64,000 nt of DNA from the NCBI GenBank assembly GCA_945910005.1, contig OX246747.1, forward strand, positions 40,523,353 to 40,587,352. Direction: 5' to 3'. The position numbers and the translations under genes were made by a program. Below are positions 12,397 through 22,817 of the stretch, piece by piece. The notes under the pieces were generated by a model. It did not search any database and was not told where the DNA came from. It worked only from the letters and a program-made list of their open reading frames with translations. Every line of letters begins with the position of its first letter. Position 1 is the first letter of the stretch. The stretch is from Isoperla grammatica. Lineage: Eukaryota > Arthropoda > Insecta > Plecoptera > Perlodidae.

Positions 12397-12633
12397 AAAG
12401 AAGAAGAAGCTAAAAAATCTTAAAGTAAACCGTCATCTGCTAGGGAATGTAGTACACGTATAAAAAGTTAAACATTTGAAAAAAGACATGATAATTAAAA
12501 CAATAAAGCATTTATAAGAGTGAACAGTAACATTGTTTAGGGGATGACATCGTTTGGTTTAGTTTTTGACAATTTTTAACAACTTAAAGCCTACAGAAAG
12601 AGAAATTTCCATAAGTGGTCATACAGCCTCTTA

Positions 12634-13274
12634 AGCCGCGTTCACACAAATGACTATTGACTATTGACTATTGACTGTTGACTATTGACTAGTGATTAAG
12701 CGAATTGAACCATAGGCGTATACGTGCTGACGTTCACACAACTTTACTTTTGACTTTTGATTATTGACTATTGACTAACGAAATGAAAATATCTCAAAGT
12801 CATAGTCACAACCAATCAGAACGTTCGCGTTCAGCCAATGAATGTGGAGCAACGGAAGTGAATACCACTACTCAATTACTGTCAAGTGTATATTTGTTTT
12901 GACTATTTACGGCGAATATTATTTATTTATTATTTTTATGAAGCTGTCAAACAATAAAATTTTCTTATTTTGAAAACAAATCTTCAAAACAAACAAGAAA
13001 CATACAAAACCTTCACAACTTGGTTGTCCATCATTAAACGTTTTAACTGTTGAGCAGTTACTATCGCCATACCTCGTTTTCTTCATAATGGTGCAATTTT
13101 ATTATTTTGACAGCTCGTTGTTTGTCAAACAGTTCGATTCATTTGTTCTAGGTGGCAGATCATACGTGTCAAAGAACTTAGTTGTGTAGTGTTCATATCT
13201 TTCTTTGGGTAGTCAATAATCAATAGTCAATAGTCAATAGTCAATAATCAATAGTAATTTATGTGAAGGCGGCT
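12634..13274 (+). mobile_element. 640-bp MITE, TGACTAT subterminal repeats, forward copy
   Basis: Begins AGCCGCGTTCACACAAATGA and ends with the inverse, CATTTATGTGAA-like to GGCGGCT. Just inside each end are iterated tgactat heptamers. Repeat copy 1 has the empty site cctcTTAatcg; here TTA stands on both sides (12631-12633 and 13275-13277). A TTA target duplication is typical of PIF/Harbinger elements, although a TA target cannot be excluded. The interior is AT-rich, contains accaatcagaacg and a gcagttactatcgcc block shared with the MITEs at 6781 and 40872, and encodes nothing recognisable. Confidence 0.8.
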
Positions 13275-13289
13275 TTAATCGTAACATAA

Positions 13290-13932
13290 AGCCGCATTCA
13301 CATAAATGACTATTGATTACTGACTATTGACTATTGACTAGTGATTATTGACTACCCAAAGAAAGATATGAACACTACACAGCTAAGTTCTTTGACACGT
13401 ATGATCTGCCACCTAGAACAAATGAATCAAACTGATTGACAAACAACGAGCTGTCAAAATAATAAAATTGCAACATTATGAAGAAAACGAGGTATGGCGA
13501 TAGTAACTGTTCACCAGTTAAAACGTTTAATGATGGGCTTAACCAAGTTGTGAAGGTTTTGTATGTTTCTTGTTTGTTTTGAAGATTTTTTTTCAAAATA
13601 AGAATATTTTATTGTATGACAGCTTCATAAAAATAATAAATAAATAATATTCGCCGGAAATAGTCAAAAACAAATATACACTTGACAGTAATTGAATAGT
13701 GGTATTGACTTCCGTTGCTCCACATTCATTGGCTGAACGCGAACGTTGTGATTGGTTGTAACTATGACTTCCAGATATCTTCAATTCATTAGTCAATAGT
13801 CAATAGTCATAAGTCAAAAGTAAAGTTGTGTGAACGTCAGCACGTATCGCCTATGGTTCAATTCGCTTAGTCACTAATCAATAGTCAATAGTCAATAGTC
13901 AATAGTCACTAGTCATTTATGTGAACGCGGCT
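13290..13932 (-). mobile_element. 640-bp MITE, TGACTAT subterminal repeats, inverted copy
   Basis: The same element as 12634-13274 in the opposite orientation, starting about 15 bp beyond it. Its left end (AGCCGCATTCACATAAATGA) is the mirror of the right end of the first copy. Flanking bases (TAA left, TTA right) fit a TA target if the termini are taken as AAGCC and GGCTT. Together the two copies form an inverted repeat of about 1.3 kb. Confidence 0.8.
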
Positions 13933-15291
13933 TTACGGTCTGAGGTTGGTCGCTACATCTGCCTAGTTGCGTCTGTCACCACATGAGCGCTAGGATCGGT
14001 CGAGTGTGTTCAACCCAAGAGGCTTTCAGCTGCACGAACAGTCCACCCGCAGCAGCACTCTCGCATTCGTCCATCCTTATTGGTTTAGATTTGTTTAGGT
14101 TGGCGTCCCTGGGTATTTCTCTGTGCTCGTGGCAAGTTATTGTAATGCATTGGTTTAAATATATTTATCTGCTGTAGACATTTGAATATATCGTGTAAGA
14201 GAAATTCAAAGTTGTTCTGAATCAGCCTTGTTGATTCTGACATTTGTCCGCAGGTGTTCGCACTGTACGATCACTGATTTATAATGTTTCGTATCAGAAA
14301 TATCGATCTTTGATTGGTTATCGCTCACTCGTCGATGGCGTTCGGAGCCTACAGGGTTGGTACAGTCACTTTAAATTAAAGTCCTCCACTGTAAATCAGT
14401 TTCGTTACTGAGTGGGTAGACTCTAAATGTGAATTTATTTATTTTATTTATTTATTTAAAAGAGTCAATCGCACCTATACTAGCCAATACACGTAAATCA
14501 AGGGTAGTATAACAACCTTGTGAATGCTGACGTCATAAGTGAGTGAGTCGCAGCCAATAATAAGCTTGGCATGTATTTTCATTGCAACACTATCGATAGT
14601 GATGTCAATAGATTCTCACGCATCAATGGACACGTGTTAAAATTGTAAGTTTCGATTGCAGCTCGGTAACTCGACTCTCTAGACAAAGTTGGACATTTCT
14701 CGAAGCTCTTTGCTTAACCTTGGCGGAGTTTTCGTTATCTTCAAGTACTTTTCGATAAGAAAAATCAGAAAGTCTAGACTAGAAGTTTTCAAACCTCCGG
14801 GACTGAACTTGTTTTACTTTTCTAGGTATCAAAACCAGTAGAAAAGTACTTTTCATTGTTGAGAACTATGACCCTGAAAATCAGAGACTCAACCGGCGAG
14901 TTCTCTCTGATCAAGTTCTCTCTTATCAAATGCTCTCTCTTATCAAGTGCAAGCGGCGAGAAACTCGCGCGATTTTTAAACAAAGTGTAATCGTTTTTAT
15001 TTTTTTAATTCTGTATTTTACACAAGTGTTTTACGAATATCAATGTAGCTGAACACACTAAAACGTCACGACAAAAACCTCCTTATCGCGTTGATTGAAA
15101 CGTTTCGCTCACTCATCCCCACACACAACACGACGTCGGCATTTAAACCCTGCAACGGACGCATTATCTGAAATAAATTAATCCTGACCATACCGTGAAA
15201 TGAAGTGTCGGACTTTGTAAAACGGAACAAAACTCGCAACATTAACGATTACGATTCATCATAGAAGAACGACGTCGTTTGTGAAAGAACA

Positions 15292-15296
15292 ATGAC
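15292..15296. other. 5-bp target-site duplication, left (ATGAC)
   Basis: ATGAC lies directly before the 5' LTR and again directly after the 3' LTR (21388-21392). Repeat copy 1 carries the uninterrupted site gaacaatgacatattctg, so the duplication is confirmed by an empty site inside the same window. Confidence 0.95.
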
Positions 15297-15625
15297 TGTT
15301 TAGTATTAGTGTTGTTTGAATTTTCCCTCCATACCATCCCTCTGCCGCACTCGTATACGTCATACATTACACGTCACGAGCGTTATCAGCAAACATATTA
15401 TTGTTGAACAAGCGCTCACTACAGTTGCTTGCGTACCGTCGAGAAGTGAACAGCTGTCATTTCCAGTGTGGTGGAACCATAGCCGGTCGTCGTGGAACGT
15501 CTCCATGGAGTGTTGACAGGTTAGTGCGGCTTCCCTAACATGTTCCCCGGCTTTCCCCACATTCCCCCCTTCATCCTATTGTCTACCGCCCGGCGATTTT
15601 ATAGTTTGTGTTTCCGTGCTAAACA
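15297..15625 (+). repeat. 5' LTR of BEL/Pao element
   Basis: TGTTTAGTATTAG to CGTGCTAAACA, 329 bp, with the 7-bp inverted termini TGTTTAG and CTAAACA. A TTTTATAG stretch near 15598 is a possible TATA element. The 66-codon frames on both strands inside it are identical to those in the 3' LTR and are not thought to be genes. Confidence 0.95.
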
Positions 15626-15650
15626 TAATTGGTCCTCCTGGCGGCCGGAT
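15626..15650 (+). promoter_or_regulatory. candidate primer binding site
   Basis: Four bases after the LTR stands TGGTCCTCCTGGCGG. A site starting TGG, complementary to a tRNA CCA end, is expected here. A second TGG start (TGGCGGCCGG) lies 10 bp further on. I do not assign the priming tRNA. Confidence 0.5.
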
Positions 15651-15730
15651 TTTGGTACGGTAGGATAGGGGTTTGTTAGTTCTCAATTTCGATTTTTGTT
15701 CCGCTGATTTGAGTTCGTTCGTTTTCAACA

Positions 15731-18700
15731 ATGACTGACAAAGCAACTAAAACGAAACTTGAAAATAAATTAACCGGCCTCGATGTTCGTAAACAACGAG
15801 AATTCAGGAAACTGCAAACACTCTACGATCTAACCAAGGAAATACCGGAAAACCAAGCCAAGATTACATCTTTCAATGTACGATTTGAACAAATTGAGAA
15901 AATTGCAGAAGAATATTCTAGAATACAATCTGAAATAATTGACGTTCAATTACTTCTTGATTCGACTGCGCAAGTCGATTCGAAGGCTCTCGAATCTTTT
16001 GACGATATTTATTACGAGGTAAAAATATTTGCCGCGTCGATAAAACCTACCACATCTGTCGTTACAGATAGGAATTCCAGGCCTAGTCCACGGCTACCTA
16101 AAATAAATATTCCGACATTTGATGGAAGTTATAAAAATTGGGTTACGTTCTACGATACATACCGTTGTCTAATTCATGATAATGAGTCATTGTCAAACGT
16201 CGAGAAGTTTCAATACCTTATCACATTAGTACACGGCCCGGCTTCGACTGTTGTTACGAGTGTTCCAATTACTGAGGCGAACTACGTAATAGTTTGGCAA
16301 GCTCTGATAGACAAATATCACAACAAGAGAGTTCTTGCAACAAAATACCTCGATGAAATATTTGATTTTCGAGCATTAACTTCTGAATCGACATCGGGAC
16401 TTAACACATTTTTACAAACGTTTCAAGAGTGTGTTATTGCCCTACGTCACTTGAATATACCGGATTTAGGGGATTTTGTGTTGTTGTACATAGCACTGCG
16501 CAATTTGGATCGATCAACACGCAAGTTGTTCGAAATGCAATTAAAACAGACTGACATACCATCGTATGATAATTTAATTACATTTATTCAAGGTCATGCC
16601 AAGGTCCTTGAATTATCCAACATTGACAATCGTTCAAATTCTGCCCCAATCAAATCGAAACCTGCTAGTCGTACGACATCAGCTGAAAACAAGCCTATTC
16701 AAGGACGGACATTTGTTGCGGCTGTTCAAGCCAATACAAATCCTTGTCCGTGTTGTTCGCAACAACATTCTATCTATAAGTGTCCTGACCTTTTAGGTCT
16801 TGAGTCAAATCAACGCCGTGATCAAGTGCGGTCTCTACGGTTGTGTTTTAATTGTTTAAGAAACACACACATGATAAACAAATGTCCTTCTAAGAGTTCA
16901 TGTTTCAAATGCAACGCTCGTCATCACACGTTGCTACATTCGAGCAGTCAAGGGCACTCTGAGTCTAAATCAGAATCAACCCCAAGCGTCGAGTCAGGTA
17001 CGTCCTTGACTCCAGCGAGTACGTCGTGCCACGCCCTCTCATCTCTGGCAACCACTACTCCTGTCTTATTGAGTACAGCCGTTGTTCACTGCAAGGATAA
17101 TTTTGGATCCTACCAATTGATTAGGGTTCTTATTGATTCGGGAGCTCAATCGTCCTTCATCACGTCTGATTGTGTTAAGCGCCTTGGGCTGTCTCTTCGT
17201 CGATCTAGAGGCTGTATTGCTGGTCTAGGTCAGACACATGTCCAAGCCGCTCAGTGTGTTACCACTTGTATAATAAAACCTCGAGATTCCGAGCACCCTA
17301 AGTTTACTACGGAAGCTATTGTTTTGCCCACAATCACTTCGGCCATGCCTGTTGTTCATATACCGCCAGTTCACTTCGCCCAGTTCAAACATTTGAGTTT
17401 GGCTGATCCACAATTTAATGTTCCTGGGCCTATTGATTTTCTTCTTGGTGCTGACCTCTTCCCGGATGTATTTACTGGTGAGACAATTAGTGGTTGTCCT
17501 TCGGCGCTCCATAGTATTTATGGCTGGGTCATTACAGGGAAGGTTAACTCTTTTGATCGGTCGCCCTCCTCTATCACAACTCTGCTAGCCTCAGTTGATT
17601 CACCACTTGACATCAACATCACCATGAGGAGATTCTGGGAAGTTGAGGAACCGCCTCATGTAAACGTAGTTAACCCTGATGATAAATATTGTGAAGATTT
17701 ATTTGCAAATTGCCATTATCGTGACCAAACTGGACGGTATGTCGTACCCTTACCCTTTAAAAGGGAAGCACCTAAGCTAGGTGATTCATATCCGCGAGCA
17801 GTTTCACGTTTCCAGCAACTTGAACGTCGTCTAACTCGACAGCCTGAGCTTCAAAAACCTTATGAAGAGTTCATGAGGGATTACGAAGCGTTGGGACACA
17901 TGCGTGAGTTGCCATCGTCTACCGCATCACAGTATGTTATTCCTCATCACCCTGTACTCAAGTTGTCAAGTTCGTCCACAAAGTTGCGTGTTGTTTTTGA
18001 CGCTTCGGCCAAAGCTTCATGCAACAGATCGCTCAACGATATCCTATTTACGGGACCCAAGCTACAGACTGATGTAACCGATGTTATACTCAAGTTTCGA
18101 ATGCACGCAATGGTATTCTCCGCTGACATTTGTAAGATGTATCGGCAAATCCTTGTATTACCAGAACACAGGCCGTTTCAACATATATTGTGGAGAAATT
18201 CATCAGACTTGGACGTCAAGAGATTCGAATTAAATACCGTTACGTATGGAGTATCATCTGCTCCTTGGTTGGCCATACGAACCTTTCATCAGTTAGCGGA
18301 AGATGAAGGTAAAAAATGTCCTGATGCAGCCAAAGTCCTGCGGGAAAATGTCTATGTAGATGACGTTTTAACCGGAGCAGATTCGTTAGAAGAGGCGCTT
18401 TCCCTTAAACAGCAACTAATCACCGTGCTGAAATCTGGTGGTTTTCAACTACGAAAATGGAGCAGCAACTGCCCCGACATTCTACACGATGTTCCCTTGA
18501 TTGACAGAGAGGTTTATTTGTCACTCTCTTCACCAGATGATTCAGTAGTTAAAATTTTAGGCATCCACTGGGATGCACAAGCGGACGCATTTTCATACAA
18601 AGTCGCACTAAACAATATCGTTCACACCAAACGAGCACTATTGTCCGTCATAGCGCGAATCTATGACCCGCTGGGTTGGGTCACACCAGCAGTATTCAAT

Positions 18701-20908
18701 GCAAAATACCTTATACAGAAACTTTGGTCTCTTGGTTTGGGTTGGGACGACCCCATTCCCACAGCTATTCATGATCAATGGATGGTGTTTGCTACTCAAC
18801 TCGAGGAGTTATCAAAATTAAGAATAAAACGTTGTATAGCGTCGTCTAGCAATGCAGAAGTTAACCTAGTAGGGTTTTGTGATGCTTCAGAAAAGGGTTA
18901 TTCTAGTGTGGTTTATCTTCACACTACCGTGTCTCAATCTAAAAGCATTGTAAGCATGCTTATGGGCAAATCAAAGGTTGCACCACTGAAGACGCTGTCA
19001 ATTCCTCGCTTGGAGTTATGTGGAGCTGTCCTCCTCTCAAAACTGTTACAGTATGCCCTGTCCATACTTACCACTACAATAAATCGCACTTACGCATTTA
19101 CCGATTCGGCCACCGTCTTGGCCTGGCTACGAACACCGACGTTCAAATTAAAACCATTCGTTTCTAATCGTATCGTACAGATCCATGAGTTAACCGAACC
19201 TTCAACGTGGGGCTACGTGTCCACCGACGACAACCCAGCTGACTGCGCGAGTAGAGGGCTCACTCCCAAACAGCTTGTCGATCATCCACTGTGGTGGGAG
19301 GGTCCCGCTTGGTTGTCCTCCCCACGAGAGCGATGGCCCATTGCTGCCGTACCGGGCTTACAGCTTGTCGACATACCTGAAATTAGGACTGCTACGAACA
19401 CGTTGGTCTCGATGACCGCGCTTCCTGTGTATACCTTGGAGGAGAGATTCTCATCGTTGACCACTTTGCAACGTGTCACTGCTTGGTGCTTCAGGTTTGC
19501 AACTAATTCAAAGTTACCAAAAGGGTTGCGTTGTCGAGGGACCTTGACGGCTAATGAATTGCGCCAAGCATTACACGTTTGGATTAGACATGCACAACGC
19601 ATACATTTCTGTAAGGATATCGACTCACTGACAAAGAAGATTCCTTGTTCGCCTTCGTTACGACGTCTAAATCCATTTCTTGACAACTCAGGATCTCTTA
19701 GAGTAGGAGGCAGATTGAGAAACGCCCCCTTGCCCTACAGCACTCGTCATCCGCTACTTCTGCCTCCAAAAACCCATTTGACAAATCTAATTATAGATTA
19801 CTATCACCGCTCATACCTTCATATCGGGCCCCGCGCTTTACAAAGCATATTGCAACGCCAATTTTGGATTTTGTCAGCCCGTCGAATAATTCGTTCAAGG
19901 CTATCAAAATGTCTCATTTGCCACAAGATGAAAGCAACCCATGCCCAGCCACTGATGGGAGATCTACCAGCTTCGAGAGTCGAACAAGGACGCCCGTTTC
20001 TGACTGTAGGTCTTGACTTCGCTGGTCCATTCAACATTAAAGAAAGTAAAATAAGAAATGCAAAGATATCTAAGGCATACATGTGCCTCTTTGTCTGCAT
20101 GTCAACAAAGGCCGTGCATTTGGAAGTTGTGTCTGACCTATCAACTCCTGCATTTCTTGCTGCACTAGACCGATTCGTAGCCAGACGAGGTTTGTGCTCA
20201 GCCATTTACTCGGACTGTGGAACAAACTTTGTTGGAGCAAGCAGGTATCTCATAGGCATCTTCAAATATTTACACGAACAATCAACGCAAATTATAGACG
20301 CAACCGCCGCAAAGGGAATTCAATGGCACTTCAACCCCCCTTCGGCCCCTCACTTCGGCGGATTATGGGAGGCTGGGGTACGCTCAGTGAAATATCATTT
20401 ACGACGCGTCATAGGTGATCAAGCTCTTACGTTTGAAGAACTAGCAACTTTATTCAGCAAAATCGAAGCAATTCTCAACTCCAGACCATTATTTGACTTA
20501 TCGCCCGATGTAAACGAATTTGATACGTTGACTCCGGGACATTTCCTCGTAGGAACCCCACTAGTGTCTCTTCCAGAGGAAAACTTCATCGACACACCTA
20601 TAAACAGGTTATCCCGTTGGCAGCTTCTTCAGAAAGCATCCCAGGATTTTTGGAATAAGTGGAAAACGGAATATCTGAATACACTTCAACAACGATTAAA
20701 ATGGTGTACAAACAAACCAAACTTGAAGGTCAATGACCTTGTCATTATAAACGATGGGAAATCTACCCCGCTGCAATGGAAACTAGGCAGAATCGTTGAC
20801 GTGCACCCCGGATTAGACAAGGTCGTCCGAGTCGCTACAGTACGCACTTCCCAGGGGACAATCACTCGGCCAGTAGTGAAACTATGTCCACTGCCCGCCA
20901 CAGAATAG
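15731..20908 (+). CDS. BEL/Pao gag-pol polyprotein, 1725 residues, intact
   Basis: A single uninterrupted frame from an ATG 105 nt after the 5' LTR to TAG. The N-terminal part (about 1-110) is charged and probably helical. A DUF1759-type gag region follows (about 120-270, starting PRLPKINIPTFDG). Zinc-binding motifs lie at about 339-410 (CPCC; CFNCLRNTHMINKC; CFKCNARHH). A retroviral-type aspartic protease has LIDSGAQSSF near 467. Reverse transcriptase spans about 700-930, with VVFDAS near 754 and the catalytic YVDD near 874. RNase H follows, with FCDASEKG near 1050 and FTDSATVLAWL near 1123, in the Peptidase_A17-annotated region. The integrase has an H2C2 finger (about 1360-1400) and a DDE core with LDFAGP near 1428, SDCGTNF near 1494 and GLWEAG near 1545. 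A DUF5641-type C-terminus ends the protein. All catalytic motifs I looked for are present and there is no frameshift or stop. In this superfamily gag and pol are commonly made as one polyprotein and cut by the protease. Expression would come from the 5' LTR. Antisense frames in the interval are shadows. Confidence 0.97.
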   Translation: MTDKATKTKLENKLTGLDVRKQREFRKLQTLYDLTKEIPENQAKITSFNVRFEQIEKIAEEYSRIQSEIIDVQLLLDSTAQVDSKALESFDDIYYEVKIFAASIKPTTSVVTDRNSRPSPRLPKINIPTFDGSYKNWVTFYDTYRCLIHDNESLSNVEKFQYLITLVHGPASTVVTSVPITEANYVIVWQALIDKYHNKRVLATKYLDEIFDFRALTSESTSGLNTFLQTFQECVIALRHLNIPDLGDFVLLYIALRNLDRSTRKLFEMQLKQTDIPSYDNLITFIQGHAKVLELSNIDNRSNSAPIKSKPASRTTSAENKPIQGRTFVAAVQANTNPCPCCSQQHSIYKCPDLLGLESNQRRDQVRSLRLCFNCLRNTHMINKCPSKSSCFKCNARHHTLLHSSSQGHSESKSESTPSVESGTSLTPASTSCHALSSLATTTPVLLSTAVVHCKDNFGSYQLIRVLIDSGAQSSFITSDCVKRLGLSLRRSRGCIAGLGQTHVQAAQCVTTCIIKPRDSEHPKFTTEAIVLPTITSAMPVVHIPPVHFAQFKHLSLADPQFNVPGPIDFLLGADLFPDVFTGETISGCPSALHSIYGWVITGKVNSFDRSPSSITTLLASVDSPLDINITMRRFWEVEEPPHVNVVNPDDKYCEDLFANCHYRDQTGRYVVPLPFKREAPKLGDSYPRAVSRFQQLERRLTRQPELQKPYEEFMRDYEALGHMRELPSSTASQYVIPHHPVLKLSSSSTKLRVVFDASAKASCNRSLNDILFTGPKLQTDVTDVILKFRMHAMVFSADICKMYRQILVLPEHRPFQHILWRNSSDLDVKRFELNTVTYGVSSAPWLAIRTFHQLAEDEGKKCPDAAKVLRENVYVDDVLTGADSLEEALSLKQQLITVLKSGGFQLRKWSSNCPDILHDVPLIDREVYLSLSSPDDSVVKILGIHWDAQADAFSYKVALNNIVHTKRALLSVIARIYDPLGWVTPAVFNAKYLIQKLWSLGLGWDDPIPTAIHDQWMVFATQLEELSKLRIKRCIASSSNAEVNLVGFCDASEKGYSSVVYLHTTVSQSKSIVSMLMGKSKVAPLKTLSIPRLELCGAVLLSKLLQYALSILTTTINRTYAFTDSATVLAWLRTPTFKLKPFVSNRIVQIHELTEPSTWGYVSTDDNPADCASRGLTPKQLVDHPLWWEGPAWLSSPRERWPIAAVPGLQLVDIPEIRTATNTLVSMTALPVYTLEERFSSLTTLQRVTAWCFRFATNSKLPKGLRCRGTLTANELRQALHVWIRHAQRIHFCKDIDSLTKKIPCSPSLRRLNPFLDNSGSLRVGGRLRNAPLPYSTRHPLLLPPKTHLTNLIIDYYHRSYLHIGPRALQSILQRQFWILSARRIIRSRLSKCLICHKMKATHAQPLMGDLPASRVEQGRPFLTVGLDFAGPFNIKESKIRNAKISKAYMCLFVCMSTKAVHLEVVSDLSTPAFLAALDRFVARRGLCSAIYSDCGTNFVGASRYLIGIFKYLHEQSTQIIDATAAKGIQWHFNPPSAPHFGGLWEAGVRSVKYHLRRVIGDQALTFEELATLFSKIEAILNSRPLFDLSPDVNEFDTLTPGHFLVGTPLVSLPEENFIDTPINRLSRWQLLQKASQDFWNKWKTEYLNTLQQRLKWCTNKPNLKVNDLVIINDGKSTPLQWKLGRIVDVHPGLDKVVRVATVRTSQGTITRPVVKLCPLPATE

Positions 20909-21058
20909 AGATCCCCTGAGGTATTTTATATTATTTTCGTAGAAGAACGTTTGTTTAGTTTTCAGCATCTTATATTGCTTACGTAAACTTCGTGAAGTTA
21001 CGAATTACGTCATATTCCGCTTGCTTAGGAAACCACACTTTGGTTTCGGTGGGGGGTA
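20909..21058 (+). other. 3' noncoding region of BEL element with polypurine tract
   Basis: 150 bp from the stop codon to the 3' LTR. The last bases, GGTGGGGGGTA (about 21048-21058), directly before the LTR, are the likely polypurine tract for plus-strand priming. No envelope-like frame fits. Confidence 0.8.
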
Positions 21059-21387
21059 TGTTTAGTATTAGTGTTGTTTGAATTTTCCCTCCATACCATC
21101 CCTCTGCCGCACTCGTATACGTCATACATTACACGTCACGAGCGTTATCAGCAAACATATTATTGTTGAACAAGCGCTCACTACAGTTGCTTGCGTACCG
21201 TCGAGAAGTGAACAGCTGTCATTTCCAGTGTGGTGGAACCATAGCCGGTCGTCGTGGAACGTCTCCATGGAGTGTTGACAGGTTAGTGCGGCTTCCCTAA
21301 CATGTTCCCCGGCTTTCCCCACATTCCCCCCTTCATCCTATTGTCTACCGCCCGGCGATTTTATAGTTTGTGTTTCCGTGCTAAACA
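21059..21387 (+). repeat. 3' LTR of BEL/Pao element
   Basis: 329 bp, the same length as the 5' LTR and apparently identical to it by eye. It is followed by the ATGAC target duplication and then by the continuation of the host repeat (atattctgtattggaacg). Confidence 0.95.
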
Positions 21388-21560
21388 ATGACATATTCTG
21401 TATTGGAACGTTATCTCGCAGACAGCGAGACTTGTGCCAACAATCCACGAGAGAGGGGGGGGGATATTATGACCCCCTCCCCCCCCTCGGTCAACACAAG
21501 GTGGTTGTACAGTATCGACTACAAGTATGTGTCTTGGATTAAAGGCGAGCTATCTATCCA

Positions 21561-21934
21561 GGGAGCTTGCAATAACGTTATTTCCGGTATCGCACGGTAG
21601 CCATACTGAGGTACTCTGTAAACATTTGTTTACGTTCTTCCGACACTGCATTGTTGCAGTATTGCAGATGTCCTTTGACTGACACATCAACTGTTGTCAA
21701 ACAAAGGTTCCGTATTATGACTGAAAACAAAATAAGAACGCGTAAACTCTGTTTGAAGACAATCATTTGCATGTGTTATCATTTTCTTGAACTTTTACCT
21801 GCACTCATCAATCTATACGGCTTTAAACTGTGATATTTCCTGGATAACCTATGTGTCTTCTATTGACAGAACAAATGTAAACAAGCAATGTGTACCTCAT
21901 AATGGCCGCCACGTGACGTCTATTGAAAGCTACC
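21561..21934. mobile_element. MITE, GGGAGC termini, inserted in repeat copy 2
   Basis: Repeat copy 1 runs ctatctatcca to ctgataagaatagcc with only about 20 bp between. Copy 2 has about 375 bp extra. The ends are inverted: GGGAGCTTGCAATAACG on the left and, read inverted, GGTAGCTTTCAATAGACG on the right, continuing through a GGCCAT-type block. The termini resemble those of the MITE at 3729-4120. Non-coding. Confidence 0.65.
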
Positions 21935-22515
21935 TATAGAGTTAGTTGCACTGATAAGAATAGCCGTGTTTTGTTTCGGACAAACACACAACCAATCACA
22001 GAACGATACAACAATGGAGTTGCTAAGCAACCGATTGTTTGCCCGACAGAAAATGTCTTTGAAAACAATCGTTGACTGTATTAATGATAGATATGGTCCA
22101 TGGATAATATCTTGTAATTGATTCGCGCACGTTTAGTGTCTATCTGATACAAAACACTGTTGATGTTTTTATGCGGATTAAACTCTATAGAAATCCACGC
22201 ACCGAAACATGGTCGGACATTGGTTTAGGGAACATCAGCGATCACGGGGCGGTAGTATTACAGCTAAGCAGAACCCCTGGGGGGGGGGGAGGGGGTCCCT
22301 GGTGGAACGCGGCCAGCGGATATTCGAACCAGTGGGTCAACACTACGGGACAAAGGCGGTGCTTGCAAGGATACATATAGAGGTGGCTGTGGGGTCTAAG
22401 AGAGAGAAGACGAGGAGATTCGGTTGCGGCATAGAGATGGCTGTGGGATTGCCATTAACTCTGTTCCAAAAGTAACTAAGTACCCGTATTTTGTTTCGGA
22501 CAAACATATAGTATT

Positions 22516-22676
22516 ATGGTACGTTTACAGCTACGCGTTGCGAGCGAAGCGAGGGCGCGAGCTCCAATCAGCGGCCGAGTTTCACGCAAAGAAGTTAATA
22601 GTTTCACGCAAACTCGGCCACTGATTGGAGCTCGCGCCTTCGCTTCGCTCGCAACGCGTAGCTGTAAACGTACCAT
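22516..22676. mobile_element. palindromic MITE, family ATGCTACG, copy 2
   Basis: Arms of about 68 bp (ATGGTACGTTTACAGCTACG onward) pair with only two or three mismatches around a loop containing two gtttcacgcaaa half-repeats. The arms hold gcgagcgaagcgagg and gagctccaatcag. Open frames on both strands here come from the palindrome. Confidence 0.85.
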
Positions 22677-22699
22677 TTACCAATCATAAAAAGATACAA

Positions 22700-22752
22700 C
22701 AATGGAGCTTGTAGTGCGAGTATTCAGAAGTCCTGTGTTCGAGTCTCAGTCG
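22700..22752 (+). repeat. tRNA-like sequence (possible SINE head)
   Basis: gcttgtagtgcgagtattc followed about 20 bases later by gtgttcgagtctc resembles a polymerase III B box in tRNA-like spacing. The arms do not pair well enough for a functional tRNA. Confidence 0.3.
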
Positions 22753-22817
22753 GGTCAAAGCATGTGCGCGGACCAAGTGACGCAGCGAGCAGGGTCGTTA
22801 AGACCAGAGAGGCTGCA

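Larger units (their letters stand above)
15297..21387 (+). mobile_element. complete BEL/Pao LTR retrotransposon
   Basis: 6091 bp: a 329-bp LTR at each end, a primer-binding-site region, one 1725-codon gag-pol frame, a G-rich polypurine tract and a 5-bp target duplication. The LTRs begin TGTTTAG and end CTAAACA and read the same throughout by eye, including identical open frames on both strands. The element looks structurally complete and recently inserted. The polyprotein domain order (gag-like, zinc knuckles, aspartic protease, reverse transcriptase, RNase H, integrase) is that of BEL/Pao. There is no additional envelope-like frame. It interrupts repeat copy 2. Confidence 0.95.
11934..22193 (+). 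repeat. 2.33-kb noncoding repeat, copy 2 (interrupted by insertions)
   Basis: Starts acattgtctaattacctgg directly after copy 1 and ends near ctatagaaat. The length is 10260 bp. Removing the insertions at 12247-12396, 12634-13932, 15297-21392 (with one target copy) and 21561-21934 leaves about 2.33 kb, equal to copy 1 within a few bases. The two copies are therefore a direct tandem duplication, or adjacent insertions, and later transposition hit only this one. Confidence 0.85.

Noticed and set aside
19282..20205. Minus-strand frames of 128-134 codons inside the retrotransposon
   Set aside because: Shadows of the intact BEL/Pao polyprotein frame on the plus strand.
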